Shown piece after piece: positions 27,718 to 36,397 of a stretch of 64,000 nucleotides of DNA. This DNA comes from Youngiibacter multivorans (GTDB lineage: Bacteria > Bacillota > Clostridia > Clostridiales > Clostridiaceae), in assembly GCF_017873395.1 (NCBI RefSeq), contig NZ_JAGGKC010000010.1, positions 50,583 through 114,582 on the forward strand, given 5' to 3'. Both the position numbers and the translations under genes were made by a program. The notes under the pieces are model-generated. The model was given only the letters and a program-made list of their open reading frames with translations. It had not been told where the DNA came from and did no database searches. The stretch's first letter is position 1; each line of letters begins with the position of its first letter.

Positions 27718-28596
27718 TTATGACTTTGTTATTGGTTTCGCCGGATTTCCTACAACAACAGAATTTGCCGGGATACTCTTTGTAACAACACTCCCCATAC
27801 CAACTATGGAATTCTCACCAATCACAATTCTATTTCTCAAAGTAGCATTAATTCCAATGAACGCATTGTTTCCTATGATATCGTATCCACCTGTAATTGC
27901 TCCTGCAGGAAGCTCTGCATTCTTCCCCAACTTAACATCATGTCCGATATGTACCAAGGTATCTATCTTAACATGATCCCCAATAATTGTATTTCCTCCA
28001 GAACCAACTGAAACATTTGTTAAGGTTCCTACTTCAACATCATTACCGATTATCACTTTACCGAGTGTAGGAATTCTGATCTTATCCCCACATTCATTGT
28101 TGGCCATTGTAAAGCCATACGTACCGATTACACAATTTTCGCCTGCAATAAAGTTGTCCCCAATTATTGCATTTCTTATTCTAGCCCCAGCAAAGATTCT
28201 TGCATTATCTCCGATCTGTACATCGTGATCAATAAATGCAAAAGGTTCAACTATTGAATTCGTTCCAATAGTAACATTTTCACCTATTGTATAACCGGTT
28301 TCGGTCATAGTATACTTTCTCGCTCTATTGAATTCTTCTCTATCTTTTGCTAGATTATTAACGTATATTGCATAATCGAATTGTGGATTAGGAGTCAATA
28401 TGAATTCGTGTGCATCTTCAAGTTCCTTCGGAACATCAATTGTCGATTCGCAAAATACTAAGCATTCTTTAGCATCCTTCAAATTAGCAATCAGACTCTC
28501 TACCTTTTTTGTTACGTACATGACAGTGTTGTCTAACGGACTCCCGATGTAAGAAGCGGATACAATATTGAATTTAGAAACTATTTTATTTTCCAT
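27718..28596 (-). CDS. hexapeptide N-acetyltransferase, WbpD role, with LpxD-like N-terminal domain
   Basis: A 292-residue protein. Residues from about 100 form a left-handed beta-helix of hexapeptide repeats (IGENVTIGTNSIVEPFAF and onward) ending SVVTKSIPANSVVVGNPAKP. The stretch HVKIDTLVHIGHDVKLGKNA carries the His expected for acyl transfer and is closest to LpxD. The first ~90 residues look like the LpxD/uridine-binding extension, absent from the ~190-residue WbpD. By position between wbpB-like and wbpE-like genes it should acetylate the 3-amino group of UDP-GlcNAc(3NH2)A. LpxD itself would not be expected because no lipid A genes are seen. AGGAG precedes the ATG. Confidence 0.78.
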   Translation of the reverse strand: MENKIVSKFNIVSASYIGSPLDNTVMYVTKKVESLIANLKDAKECLVFCESTIDVPKELEDAHEFILTPNPQFDYAIYVNNLAKDREEFNRARKYTMTETGYTIGENVTIGTNSIVEPFAFIDHDVQIGDNARIFAGARIRNAIIGDNFIAGENCVIGTYGFTMANNECGDKIRIPTLGKVIIGNDVEVGTLTNVSVGSGGNTIIGDHVKIDTLVHIGHDVKLGKNAELPAGAITGGYDIIGNNAFIGINATLRNRIVIGENSIVGMGSVVTKSIPANSVVVGNPAKPITKS

Positions 28597-28604
28597 AACT
28601 ACTC

Positions 28605-29678
28605 CTAAAACTCCCCAACCATGTCAAGTGAGGAAAACTCATCAAGTGGTAATACTATAGGTCTCCCTTCTTTTTGACTCTTATAGATTGCTAAGACAAC
28701 CTCCAGAGCATTTTTTCCTGCAATAGCATCTACATATGGTTTTCTATTATTCATTATTGACTCTATCATATCTGCATACAAGCTTGAGTGCCCATTGCCA
28801 TACACATTGCTTGTCGGCTCTTGAAGTCCTTTATTCTTCTTATCATAGTCTGTTTCATCAGCAAAATCCCAAACATCTATATTATTTGTAGATTTTCCAC
28901 CAATCTTAACGGTACCTTTTTGCCCAAATAGATATAGCGTTTCTTCTAAATTCTGTGGAAATACGTTGGTAGTTCCTTCAATGGTTGCGATAGCACCATT
29001 CTTAAATTTAATGACTGCCATACCAACATCCTCAGCTTCAAGATAATCGTGGAACTGCTGACGCGTCGCACCATATATTTCTGAAATATCATCGCCCATA
29101 ACCCATCGAAGCAAATCAATCCCGTGGATACACTGATTCATTAATGCACCACCATCTTGTGCCCACGTACCACGCCATGGAGCTTGTGTGTAGTAGTTCT
29201 CATTCCTATTCCAACGAACGTGGATAGATCCATGTGACAATTTCCCAAATCTTCCAGAATCTATAGCCTTTCTCAATTCCTGAATAGCCAAGTTAAATCT
29301 ATTTTGATGGCACGCAGCTACCTTGACTCCCTTTTGGTTTGAGCGTTTGATTATCTCATTTGCATCCTTGATGCTCATAGCCATAGGTTTTTCGATAATA
29401 ACATTTATACCTTGGTCGATGCAGTATAATGCTATTTCAGCATGTAGTCCACTTTCAGTTGCAATGGCTACAACATCCGGTTTTTCAGTATTCAACATTT
29501 CCTTATAATCTATATATTTTCCTATTGATTCGTTAAGTTCAAACCTCCTGAACTTATCGTCTATGTTTTCTTGGATCAAATCACACAATCCTACTATATT
29601 AAGCTCATTTTTTATTGCAGCTGATATGTGATTTACTGAAATTCTTCCACATCCTATTAAAGCATATTTTAAGCTCAT
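28605..29678 (-). CDS. Gfo/Idh/MocA family oxidoreductase, WbpB-like
   Basis: A 357-residue NAD-dependent oxidoreductase. The Rossmann start is YALIGCGRISVNHISAA; the conserved Lys-Pro pair is in VIIEKPMAMSIKDANE (about residue 96) and the catalytic-type His segment is GGALMNQCIHGIDLLRW (about 175-190). WbpB oxidises C3 of UDP-GlcNAcA. It sits 9 bp after the wbpA-like gene and 8 bp before the acetyltransferase gene, with AGGAGGG before its ATG. Confidence 0.85.
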   Translation of the reverse strand: MSLKYALIGCGRISVNHISAAIKNELNIVGLCDLIQENIDDKFRRFELNESIGKYIDYKEMLNTEKPDVVAIATESGLHAEIALYCIDQGINVIIEKPMAMSIKDANEIIKRSNQKGVKVAACHQNRFNLAIQELRKAIDSGRFGKLSHGSIHVRWNRNENYYTQAPWRGTWAQDGGALMNQCIHGIDLLRWVMGDDISEIYGATRQQFHDYLEAEDVGMAVIKFKNGAIATIEGTTNVFPQNLEETLYLFGQKGTVKIGGKSTNNIDVWDFADETDYDKKNKGLQEPTSNVYGNGHSSLYADMIESIMNNRKPYVDAIAGKNALEVVLAIYKSQKEGRPIVLPLDEFSSLDMVGEF

Positions 29679-29687
29679 ATAGCCCTC

Positions 29688-31001
29688 CTATAGCAACTCG
29701 ATGTTACTTCTGATACTTACATTTTTCATAGCATTTTTCGTATCAAATACAAACAGTGAATTCTCTTGAACAAAATTGTAGTCGAGTGTAGTATGCGCTG
29801 TTGTTATGATAACAAGGTCAGCACCTCTTAGCAGGTCTTGAGTTAATTGTTTTTCTCCAACCACTCTAATCCCATGTTCTTTATACTCAGATACATAAGG
29901 GTCATAGTATATCACCTCTGCACCCTGTTTTTCAAGTTCATTAATAACTCGTATAGCGGGGCTTTCACGATAATCATCAATATCCTGCTTATATGCAACT
30001 CCAAGAATTAGGACTCTAGATCCATTAAGTGATTTTTTAAATCTATTTAGTATTTTTGATGCTCTCTCAACGCAATATTCAGGCATCTTATCATTGATCA
30101 TCATTGAACTTTCAATCATCGAGGTGTGAAAACCAAATTCTCTTGCTTTCCAAGACAAGTAGTACGGATCCAATGGAATACAATGACCTCCAAGACCAGG
30201 ACCAGGATAAAATGCTTGAAATCCATATGGCTTTGATTTAGCTGCATCTACAACTTCCCAGAAGTTTATCCCCATCTTGTTACATAATATTGCAAGTTCA
30301 TTAACCAATCCAATATTAACATTTCTGTAAGTGTTCTCTAGAATCTTCTCCATTTCTGCTATTGCAGGACTTGAAACAGTGTAAACACTTCCTTCAAGTA
30401 CGGTTTGGTACATTTCAGAAATAACTTCTGTAGCATCTGCACCAATTGCACCAACGACCTTAGGAGTATTCTTGGTTTTATATATAAGATTACCTGGATC
30501 GACTCTTTCAGGAGAGAATCCAAGATAAAAGTCAACTCCACACTTCAGTCCTGAACCCTCTTCCAATAATGGTTTAAGCAATTCCTCTGTTGTTCCTGGA
30601 TAAGTAGTTGATTCCAGTACAACCATCGTTTCCTTCTTAAGATACTTTGCTATAGCAATCGTTGAATCCCTGACATAACTAATATCCGGCTGTTGATAAA
30701 TATCCAAAGGTGTAGGTACACATATAGCAATAAAGTCAACTTCTCCAACGAAACTAAAGTCAGTAGTAGCCTTTAACATTCCACTTTCAACAATTGCCTT
30801 CAGATCTTCGTTTACAACATCACCAATGTAATTAAGGCCTTCGTTAACCATCTTAACTTTTTCGGATTGTATATCAAAACCAATTGTCTCAAATCCAGCT
30901 TTAGCTTTTTCAACCGCAAGTGGTAAACCAACATATCCAAGACCAACTACGCCGACTTTTATTTTTCGATCTCTAATTTTTTTCAAAAGCTTCTCTTTCA
31001 T
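29688..31001 (-). CDS. UDP-N-acetylglucosamine 6-dehydrogenase, WbpA-like
   Basis: A 437-residue UDP-sugar dehydrogenase. The NAD-binding start VGVVGLGYVGLPLAVEKAKAG (about 16-36), the substrate segment ESTTYPGTTEELL (about 130) and the catalytic Cys in GPGLGGHCIPLDPYYL (about residue 265) are all present. The enzyme makes UDP-GlcNAcA, the entry point to UDP-GlcNAc(3NAc)A. WbpA/WbpO-type enzymes prefer UDP-GlcNAc or UDP-GalNAc; the following WbpB-D-E set favours UDP-GlcNAc. GGAG lies 7 nt before the ATG. Confidence 0.88.
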   Translation of the reverse strand: MKEKLLKKIRDRKIKVGVVGLGYVGLPLAVEKAKAGFETIGFDIQSEKVKMVNEGLNYIGDVVNEDLKAIVESGMLKATTDFSFVGEVDFIAICVPTPLDIYQQPDISYVRDSTIAIAKYLKKETMVVLESTTYPGTTEELLKPLLEEGSGLKCGVDFYLGFSPERVDPGNLIYKTKNTPKVVGAIGADATEVISEMYQTVLEGSVYTVSSPAIAEMEKILENTYRNVNIGLVNELAILCNKMGINFWEVVDAAKSKPYGFQAFYPGPGLGGHCIPLDPYYLSWKAREFGFHTSMIESSMMINDKMPEYCVERASKILNRFKKSLNGSRVLILGVAYKQDIDDYRESPAIRVINELEKQGAEVIYYDPYVSEYKEHGIRVVGEKQLTQDLLRGADLVIITTAHTTLDYNFVQENSLFVFDTKNAMKNVSIRSNIELL

Positions 31002-31046
31002 TTATAATCTCCAATCTCATCATCTTAATACAAATAAATACTGGAT

Positions 31047-32315
31047 TTACTTTTCTTTGAAAATTGCATCAAATTTATTAGCTAGTACCGTATATTCATA
31101 TTTTTCTAGCACGGCATTTTTGCCCTTCATTCCCATTGAGTGTAGCTCATTAGTATCCATCTGTTTCATTTCTGTTATTGCCTTCATTATACCGTCAACA
31201 TCACCTGGACTTACTGATATGCCGCATCCAAAATCCTTCACATCATTATTTGGTGCATCAACTCCATATATTATTGGTTTACCGGCCATCATTGTATCAT
31301 AAAGTTTATTCAGAGCTGCGCCAAACCGATATAATGAGTGCTTTTTCCCACCAATATAAACACAGTCGAATTTATCAATCACGTTTGGAATACTTAATTT
31401 TGCAACTGGTGGCAGAAAAGACACATTTGAAAGTTGATACTTATTAGCCAGTTCGATAAGGTTTGTTTTCTCCACCCCATCTCCAACTAATACAAAATGT
31501 ATGGAATTATCATCAATATTATTGGCTGCTTCAATAAATAAATCGAGAGCATTAGAAACAGCATGCCCTCCGAAATAGCCCACTATGAACTTTCCTTCCT
31601 TTTTTAGCTTATCAAACAATTGCATGTGTTCTTCTGGCAAATCTTTAGGAGCCTTCCAGTCATCCAGAACAATACCATTTGGGATATATCTAAATGACTT
31701 TGGATCCATTCCATGTTCAACAAGGTAGTCCTTAGCACATGGCAACAGAGAAACCACAATATCCGAGTGTCTACAAAAAGCATTCTCCCCATATTGCATT
31801 AGCTTTACAAAAGGATGGGATTTTGCCATTCCTCCTATTTCGATGAGTGTGCTAGGCCACATATCATGAATTTCATGTATAAGCTTAGCATTCGAGAGAT
31901 TTGCAATCTTTTTTGCTGGAAATGTATCCAGTGGATATGTGGAAGATGCTATCACAACGTCCGGATTAATGCTTCCAGAAATTTTATTTGCATTCAAATA
32001 CAATTTCGATACAAATTTTGCCATTGTTTTTGCTCTATCAAAACCATTTCCTTTATAACTTCCTGTCTTAACCCAATGGTAAGTAATTCCATCAATTATC
32101 TCTATTTGAAAATCGTTGGTTACAACCGGATTCTTCCTGCGTAGATGAGAATAATCAGCTGCAATTATGTCTACCTTATGTCCCATTTTTACCCATTCTC
32201 TAGCAAAGTAAAATGGTCTGAACTCCATACCGTAGTCTAACGAACCTGCATAATGATTAATCAACAATATATTCAATATCTTCTCTCCAATCAACAATAT
32301 CCGGCTATGAATCAT
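31047..32315 (-). CDS. glycosyltransferase family 4, WbuB-like
   Basis: A 422-residue GT4 enzyme of the WbuB/FnlC-neighbour type. Conserved segments are NHYAGSLDYGMEFRPFYFAREW near the start, HEIHDMWPSTLIEIGG (about 145-160) and GKFIVGYFGGHAVSNALD (about 242). These transferases often put the second sugar on the lipid-linked primer. ATG 32315 overlaps the upstream stop by 4 bp (ATGA); TTG at 32276, preceded by GGAGAG, would start MNILLINHYAG like many homologues and is an equally good choice. Confidence 0.85.
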   Translation of the reverse strand: MIHSRILLIGEKILNILLINHYAGSLDYGMEFRPFYFAREWVKMGHKVDIIAADYSHLRRKNPVVTNDFQIEIIDGITYHWVKTGSYKGNGFDRAKTMAKFVSKLYLNANKISGSINPDVVIASSTYPLDTFPAKKIANLSNAKLIHEIHDMWPSTLIEIGGMAKSHPFVKLMQYGENAFCRHSDIVVSLLPCAKDYLVEHGMDPKSFRYIPNGIVLDDWKAPKDLPEEHMQLFDKLKKEGKFIVGYFGGHAVSNALDLFIEAANNIDDNSIHFVLVGDGVEKTNLIELANKYQLSNVSFLPPVAKLSIPNVIDKFDCVYIGGKKHSLYRFGAALNKLYDTMMAGKPIIYGVDAPNNDVKDFGCGISVSPGDVDGIMKAITEMKQMDTNELHSMGMKGKNAVLEKYEYTVLANKFDAIFKEK

Positions 32316-33013
32316 TCTTTCCTTGCAACAGCATATATTGTTTTAAATAGCGTTCTTATCTCATTGAAAAATGTGAACTCACGGATTGATCTAAGATTAA
32401 TTTCCATTTTCTTAGGCAATATCACTTCAACATACGTTATGTCTGCATTTTGTGAGTTTGAAAGATATTTCTCTTCATCTTTAAATTGGATACTTGCCTC
32501 TGATGTAACACCAGCAGGTAATAATAAAGTAGCCCTCATAACCTCTGAGTATTGATTAACGTATTTCAACACTTCAGGCCTAGTGCCAACAAAACTCATA
32601 TCTCCAGAAATTATATTAATTAACTGAGGCAGCTCATCTAATCTATATTTTCTCAACACACTGCCAATTTTTGTTATTCTGTTGTCCCCTTTGATTGTAA
32701 CTAATGATCCTTCGTTTATTGGCTCATAGATCATTGACCGGAATTTGTATATCCGGAACACCTTACCATATTGGGTCACGCGATTTTGTCGAAACAAAAT
32801 AGGTCCACGAGAATCAAGCCTGATCAAGATACCAATAATAAAAAAGATTGGTGAAAGAATCAGCAATAGGAATAAAGCCCCTGTAAAATCAAAGATGCGC
32901 TTTATAAAAATATGAAAGCGCTTATTATATAAAATCTCATAATATTCTTTAACTGAATCATTTTTATACTCAGTTGGCAGTTCATCCCAATTCTTCAGAA
33001 ACAATATTCCCAC
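32312..33013 (-). CDS. initiating phosphoglycosyl transferase (PglC/WcaJ family sugar transferase)
   Basis: A 233-residue monotopic phosphoglycosyl transferase. A membrane-dipping hydrophobic helix (FDFTGALFLLLILSPIFFII, about 40-60) is followed by RLDSRGPILFRQNRV, YKFRSM and the catalytic Asp-Glu in YRLDELPQLINIISGDMSFV (about 128-147), then GTRPEV. It moves a sugar-1-phosphate onto undecaprenyl phosphate, starting the repeat unit. Lack of the large N-terminal domain makes it PglC-sized. The flanking aminotransferase and 4,6-dehydratase suggest an amino-deoxy sugar as first residue. Confidence 0.9.
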   Translation of the reverse strand: MGILFLKNWDELPTEYKNDSVKEYYEILYNKRFHIFIKRIFDFTGALFLLLILSPIFFIIGILIRLDSRGPILFRQNRVTQYGKVFRIYKFRSMIYEPINEGSLVTIKGDNRITKIGSVLRKYRLDELPQLINIISGDMSFVGTRPEVLKYVNQYSEVMRATLLLPAGVTSEASIQFKDEEKYLSNSQNADITYVEVILPKKMEINLRSIREFTFFNEIRTLFKTIYAVARKE

Positions 33014-33028
33014 TCCTACAATATCTGG

Positions 33029-34258
33029 CTATACTAAATTAGTTACCGTTCTTACTGCTTCAATTAATTTTTGTGAGATATACTCAACATCTTCATCGCT
33101 AAGCAACGTGTGAAGCGGAAGTGTTATCTCATTCTTATACTGATTATATGAATTTGGATATTCACTTATTTCAAATCCTAACTTCTTATATGCTGTGAAC
33201 ATTGGTAGCGGTTTATAATGTACATTAGTTGCTACTCCCTGTTCTGCCATAATGGTAATGATTTGATTTCTCTGGCTTTCAGAAATATTTGGTATTCGTG
33301 CTAAATAAAGATGTCCCGAGGAATGGAAATCTTCACTAAAATGCATTAAACTATCGACACCATTAGGCAATAAGTATTTATCATACATTTCAATGAGATT
33401 AGATCGCCTCTTAAGCAAAGTGCCATATCTACTAAGCTGCACAAGACCTATACTTGCAAGTATATCAGTCATATTGCACTTGTATCCAGGGTACACAATA
33501 TCGTATTCCCATGATCCTTTTTGTGCTTTTGACAATGCATCTTTTGACTGTCCATGCAAACTATAAAGCATAAACTGACTGTATATTTCCTGATCATCAA
33601 GCCCTAAATCATTTCTCCAAACAACAGCGCCGCCTTCAGCGGTGGTCAAATTCTTTACAGCATGAAATGAAAAACAGGTGAAGTCTGCTACCTGTCCACT
33701 GTTTCTGCCCTTATATTTTGCCCCGAATCCATGTGCTGAGTCTGCTAAAACGATGATTCTTCCAAATTTATTCTGCAGGTTATTTCCTGACTTGAATATA
33801 TTCTTTTTCTTTTCGATTACCTTATAAATTTCATCATAGTCACACATTTTCCCAGCAATATCTACAGGAATAATCACTTTTGTACGTTCAGTTATTGCAC
33901 TTTCTAATTTAGCCAAATCCATTTCAAAGGAGTCTGCAGCTACGTCTACTAAGACAATTTTCACACCAACATGATCAATTATTGATGCTGACGCAGTATA
34001 CGTATAAGCTGAGGTTATTACTTCATCCCCCGGCCCGACACCAAGTATTCTTAGTGTTAGTTCCATTCCCGCTGTTGCAGAATTGAGACATGCTGCTTTA
34101 TTGACCCCAACATATTCCGCTATCTTTGTTTCAAATAATTTTGTTCTCGGACCTGTTGTTATCCAACCTGATTTTAAAGCACTTGCAACCTCTTCAATTT
34201 CCAGGTCTGTAATGTCGGGTGGAGAAAAAGTAATATTTCTAGTTTCCAAATCATTCAT
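33029..34258 (-). CDS. DegT-family UDP-4-amino sugar aminotransferase (PglE/ArnB-like)
   Basis: A 409-residue PLP aminotransferase. The Lys that binds PLP is in CFSFHAVKNLTTAEGGA (about residue 210) and TAGMELTLRILGVGPGDEVI (about 65-85) is the usual sugar-aminotransferase segment. It probably aminates the 4-keto sugar produced by the next-upstream 4,6-dehydratase. I use ATG 34258 (MNDLETRNITFSPP) because GAGGT lies 7 nt upstream. It shares the family with the WbpE-like protein in this locus but differs in sequence, so the locus makes two different amino sugars. Confidence 0.85.
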   Translation of the reverse strand: MNDLETRNITFSPPDITDLEIEEVASALKSGWITTGPRTKLFETKIAEYVGVNKAACLNSATAGMELTLRILGVGPGDEVITSAYTYTASASIIDHVGVKIVLVDVAADSFEMDLAKLESAITERTKVIIPVDIAGKMCDYDEIYKVIEKKKNIFKSGNNLQNKFGRIIVLADSAHGFGAKYKGRNSGQVADFTCFSFHAVKNLTTAEGGAVVWRNDLGLDDQEIYSQFMLYSLHGQSKDALSKAQKGSWEYDIVYPGYKCNMTDILASIGLVQLSRYGTLLKRRSNLIEMYDKYLLPNGVDSLMHFSEDFHSSGHLYLARIPNISESQRNQIITIMAEQGVATNVHYKPLPMFTAYKKLGFEISEYPNSYNQYKNEITLPLHTLLSDEDVEYISQKLIEAVRTVTNLV

Positions 34259-34377
34259 TGGTCTACCTCTCATAAGATGATTTTGTGCAATGTTATGATA
34301 ACTGTATACTTAAGTACGTCTATCGATATGCTAGATTATCAGAACTAATTATTATTTAGTCATTGAATGACGTTCAA

Positions 34378-36243
34378 CTATATAAGCATCTTGTCTTCAT
34401 CAACAAATTTAGAATTATCATACGTAGTAACTATCTCTGAAATTTTCTTAGCAATTTCCACTTTACCATCCTTATCGATAATAAATCGTAACTCATCAAG
34501 TTTTTCTCTTAGTTCTTGAATGTTTATTTCACTTGGCCTGCCAATAAAAATCTTATTGTGCGTAGTTTTTCGAAGGCCTTCTTCATCCATAAGTAATTCT
34601 TCGTAAAGTTTTTCACCAGGCCTTAGTCCGGTCACTTCGATATCTATATCAATTCCTACTTTGAGACCTGAAAGTTTGATTAGATCCAAAGCTAAATCAT
34701 ATATCTTAACTGGTTTTCCCATATCAAGAACAAAAACTTCTCCCCCTTGTGCGTATGCACCTGCTTGCATTACTAGTTGTGCCGCTTCAGGGATAGTCAT
34801 GAAAAATCTGGTTATATCTCTGTGAGTAACGGTAATAGGACCCCCTCGCTCGATCTGCTTCTTGAATAGAGGTATAACCGACCCATTACTTCCAAGTACA
34901 TTGCCGAACCTTACTGCTACGAACTCGGTATCACTTACCCTGTCCATAGCTTGAACGATCATTTCGCACATTCTTTTGCTTGCTCCCATTATGTTTGTTG
35001 GGTTTACAGCCTTATCAGTCGAAATGAGAACAAACCTTTTTACGCTATGCTTGTCAGCTACTTCAGCAGTATTAAGTGTACCGAATACATTGTTTTTAAT
35101 AGCTTCTGACGGACTATACTCCATTAAAGGAACATGCTTATGTGCTGCCGCATGAAAAACTACATCTGGGGAGTATTCCCTAAAGATGCTATCAAGTCTT
35201 TTTTTGTCTCTTACTGAGGCAATCACTGTTTTAAGGTTTATATCAGGGCAGCTATATTTTAGTTCGTTTTGAAGATCGTAAGCATTGTTTTCATAGATAT
35301 CCAATACAATCAACATCTTAGGTTTGAATTTTACAATCTGTCTGCATAGTTCAGATCCAATTGAACCCCCGCCTCCAGTTACGAGCACTACTTTATCTTC
35401 TATATAATCAGTAATTCCCTGCATATCCAGTTTTACTGGCTCTCTCCCCAGAAGGTCGTCTACGTCAACATCTCGAACTTTGCTCAAGATATTTTCATCA
35501 TCAAAAAGTTCGTCTATTCCAGGAACCAACTGAATCCTACAGTCTGTCTTTTTACATATGTCCAATATTTCTTTTTTATCATCCGTAGATCCTGATGGTA
35601 TTGCAAGCAATATAACATCAATAGAATATTTTCTGGAAATTTCTTCAATACAATACCTGTTACCTACAACCTTAACCCCTAATATACTTGTTCCCAGTTT
35701 GTATTTATCGTCATCAATTACTGCAACCGGATTGTATTCATCATTCACTGATTTTTTCATCTCTTTAATAACAATTGCACCTGCAGCACCACCACCAACT
35801 ATTAATGCATTCTTCCTTAATGTCCTGGAGTGTTTACCCCTTAACACCTGAATACGTCGATGCACTCTGAATAAAATTCTAAAGCTGCATGACAGTAGGA
35901 TTGCGAATATGCCAGCCAATAGTTGAATGGAGTATTCAATTTCGAAATTCATTAATTTACTCAATACAACACAAACCAAGTGCGAAATTATTCCAGCTGC
36001 GATTGCAATCAAAAATTCGTCTGTTCCAGCAAATGTCCATAGTATTTTGTATATTCCAAATACATAAAATATCAATATATATATAACAATAAATGCCACT
36101 AATGCATTCTTAAAAACTATTAAGGTTGAATTAGGGATATTGGAGGTGTAGCTAAAATACGCAGCTCCATAATAAGCGAACATCACAAAAATAGCATCAA
36201 CCAAAATTTGAAATGGTATTCTCCACCTTCTTAGAATATCCAC
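34378..36243 (-). CDS. membrane-bound nucleoside-diphosphate-sugar 4,6-dehydratase (PglF/WbpM/CapD family)
   Basis: A 621-residue protein with four N-terminal transmembrane segments (about 1-120), a first Rossmann-like domain (NALIVGGGAAGAIVI, about 145) and a C-terminal SDR domain (VLVTGGGGSIGSELCRQI, about 288). The motif STDKAVNPTNIMGASKR (about 410-426) has Met in place of the usual catalytic Tyr, as in PglF, WbpM and FlaA1-like dehydratases. It makes UDP-4-keto-6-deoxy-GlcNAc. It is the first gene of the locus and starts with GTG, 8 nt after GGGGAG. Confidence 0.9.
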   Translation of the reverse strand: MDILRRWRIPFQILVDAIFVMFAYYGAAYFSYTSNIPNSTLIVFKNALVAFIVIYILIFYVFGIYKILWTFAGTDEFLIAIAAGIISHLVCVVLSKLMNFEIEYSIQLLAGIFAILLSCSFRILFRVHRRIQVLRGKHSRTLRKNALIVGGGAAGAIVIKEMKKSVNDEYNPVAVIDDDKYKLGTSILGVKVVGNRYCIEEISRKYSIDVILLAIPSGSTDDKKEILDICKKTDCRIQLVPGIDELFDDENILSKVRDVDVDDLLGREPVKLDMQGITDYIEDKVVLVTGGGGSIGSELCRQIVKFKPKMLIVLDIYENNAYDLQNELKYSCPDINLKTVIASVRDKKRLDSIFREYSPDVVFHAAAHKHVPLMEYSPSEAIKNNVFGTLNTAEVADKHSVKRFVLISTDKAVNPTNIMGASKRMCEMIVQAMDRVSDTEFVAVRFGNVLGSNGSVIPLFKKQIERGGPITVTHRDITRFFMTIPEAAQLVMQAGAYAQGGEVFVLDMGKPVKIYDLALDLIKLSGLKVGIDIDIEVTGLRPGEKLYEELLMDEEGLRKTTHNKIFIGRPSEINIQELREKLDELRFIIDKDGKVEIAKKISEIVTTYDNSKFVDEDKMLI

Positions 36244-36292
36244 TCACATCTCTCCCCTCAGGTATTTAAAATCAACAAAATCCCCAACCTAT

Positions 36293-36298
36293 ATTATA
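36293..36298 (-). promoter_or_regulatory. candidate -10 box of the polysaccharide locus promoter
   Basis: TATAAT on the minus strand, about 50 bp upstream of the first gene of the locus. The matching -35 (TAACTA at 17 bp) is poor. Prediction only. Confidence 0.35.
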
Positions 36299-36397
36299 CT
36301 ATACATTTCGATGATTAGTTAGCGTTTATGAAAACCAAGAATTTTCACTCAACTATTTGCTGCGTTATTGAGTAAGGTTACTATTCTTCGAATTTTA

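Noticed and set aside
27718..28596. True LpxD and lipid A synthesis
   Set aside because: No other lipid A genes are present and the gene sits between wbpB-like and wbpE-like genes; a sugar N-acetyltransferase is more consistent.
36345..36397. Terminator for the YerB-like lipoprotein gene
   Set aside because: ACTCAATAA/TAGTTGAGT can form only a short imperfect stem without a T-run, so I did not list it.
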